Shown here: positions 32,816 through 33,081 of the stretch, piece after piece | Layout of the letters: each line of letters starts with the position of its first letter | How positions within the stretch are numbered: the stretch's first letter is position 1 | Source of the DNA: JANMEX01 sp031423755 | GTDB taxonomy: Bacteria; Pseudomonadota; Alphaproteobacteria; Rhizobiales; Rhizobiaceae | DNA length: 33,081 nucleotides | Assembly: GCA_031423755.1 (NCBI GenBank) | Contig: JANPGC010000075.1 | Span: forward strand, 1 to 33,081 | Direction: 5' to 3' | The notes under the pieces: model-generated | What the model was told of the DNA's origin: nothing | The model's database searches: none | Seen by the model: only the letters and a program-made list of their open reading frames with translations | Made by a program: the position numbers and the translations under genes

Positions 32816-33081
32816 TGCGACACCAGCTCAGCTTGAAGCGCACCGGCGCTTTTGATTGCCTGGAGAATGGCAATCGTGTCCGACGGCTTTGCCCCCATCC
32901 GGTTCAGACCGTCCACCAGCGTTTGCAAATCAACACCTTCGATCAGCGACAATGCGCTCTCGCCCGGCAGGGCCTCGATAATCGTTGATGGCTGAGTGGT
33001 TGTTTGCCCTTGGGAAAATGGTTCAGGCTGCGAAACCGTTGGCAACTCCGAGACGCGCACAGTCAGCGCCCCGTGCGAGAC
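32812..33081 (-). CDS. flgI: FlgI, flagellar P-ring protein (C-terminal part)
   Basis: Only the last 89 residues are inside the window; the gene continues past the right edge, and the frame is open to base 33081 (VSHGALTVRVSELP...). The end NRMGAKPSDTIAILQAIKSAGALQAELVSQ is the nearly invariant FlgI C-terminus, and SQPEPFSQGQTTTQPSTIIEA is the matching upstream stretch. FlgI forms the periplasmic P ring around the rod. Its stop overlaps the motE start (ATGA). Confidence 0.95.
   Translation of the reverse strand, partial: VSHGALTVRVSELPTVSQPEPFSQGQTTTQPSTIIEALPGESALSLIEGVDLQTLVDGLNRMGAKPSDTIAILQAIKSAGALQAELVSQ

Noticed and set aside
1..33081. CRISPR arrays, insertion sequences, prophage, toxin-antitoxin, tRNA or rRNA genes
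   Set aside because: No regularly spaced repeats, transposase or phage-like proteins, or tRNA-like cloverleaf with CCA-type context were seen; nearly all the sequence is accounted for by core and flagellar genes.

Overview
The window is about 33 kb of a Hyphomicrobiales-type (Rhizobiales) alphaproteobacterial chromosome, moderately GC-rich except at its extreme left edge. The evidence is gene content and order. The block lptC-lptA-lptB-rpoN-hpf-ptsN is the classic rhizobial rpoN neighbourhood. olsB-mutS-glnD-murJ-trpS and sppA-ihfB-lapA are also typical of this order. The flagellar genes include the MotC/MotE/MotD-type motor genes that characterise rhizobial flagella. Nothing in the window looks like a phage, insertion sequence, integron, CRISPR array or toxin/defence island.

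Layout. (1) 87-5743, minus strand: a tightly overlapping flagellar operon fliF - FliH-like gene - motB - motC - motD/fliK-like gene. motB carries an in-frame TAA that splits it in two. The last gene runs into a strikingly AT-rich window edge. (2) 5884-10906, minus strand: lptC, lptA, lptB, rpoN, hpf, ptsN (LPS transport, sigma-54, ribosome hibernation, PTS-Ntr). (3) 11054-29032, plus strand: sppA, ihfB, lapA-like, two RNA methyltransferases, lspA, acuI-like reductase, hybrid histidine kinase, olsB, mutS, glnD, murJ, trpS, a UspA protein and an Nfu-type Fe-S scaffold, closed by a strong terminator at 29058-29085. (4) 29107-33081, minus strand: a second flagellar operon flgI (cut by the window edge) - motE - flgH - fliL - fliP - flagellin.

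How they work together. The two flagellar blocks supply the MS ring, export gate, P and L rings, motor stator and its periplasmic partners (MotB, MotC, MotE), the hook-length protein and the filament. They flank about 23 kb of core genes, some of which form a nitrogen/stress axis (rpoN, ptsN, hpf, glnD). Most internal flagellar gene junctions overlap by 1-4 nt, which implies translational coupling.

The features most worth a second look are the nonsense codon in an otherwise coherent motB; a highly structured flagellin leader whose last stem would sequester the Shine-Dalgarno sequence; tandem sigma-54-like elements on the antisense strand just upstream of rpoN; an imperfect palindrome in front of hpf; the degenerate first receiver in the hybrid kinase; and the steep GC gradient at the left edge. 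I found no convincing wholly new multi-gene system. The flagellin leader and the motB interruption are the strongest candidates for new biology.
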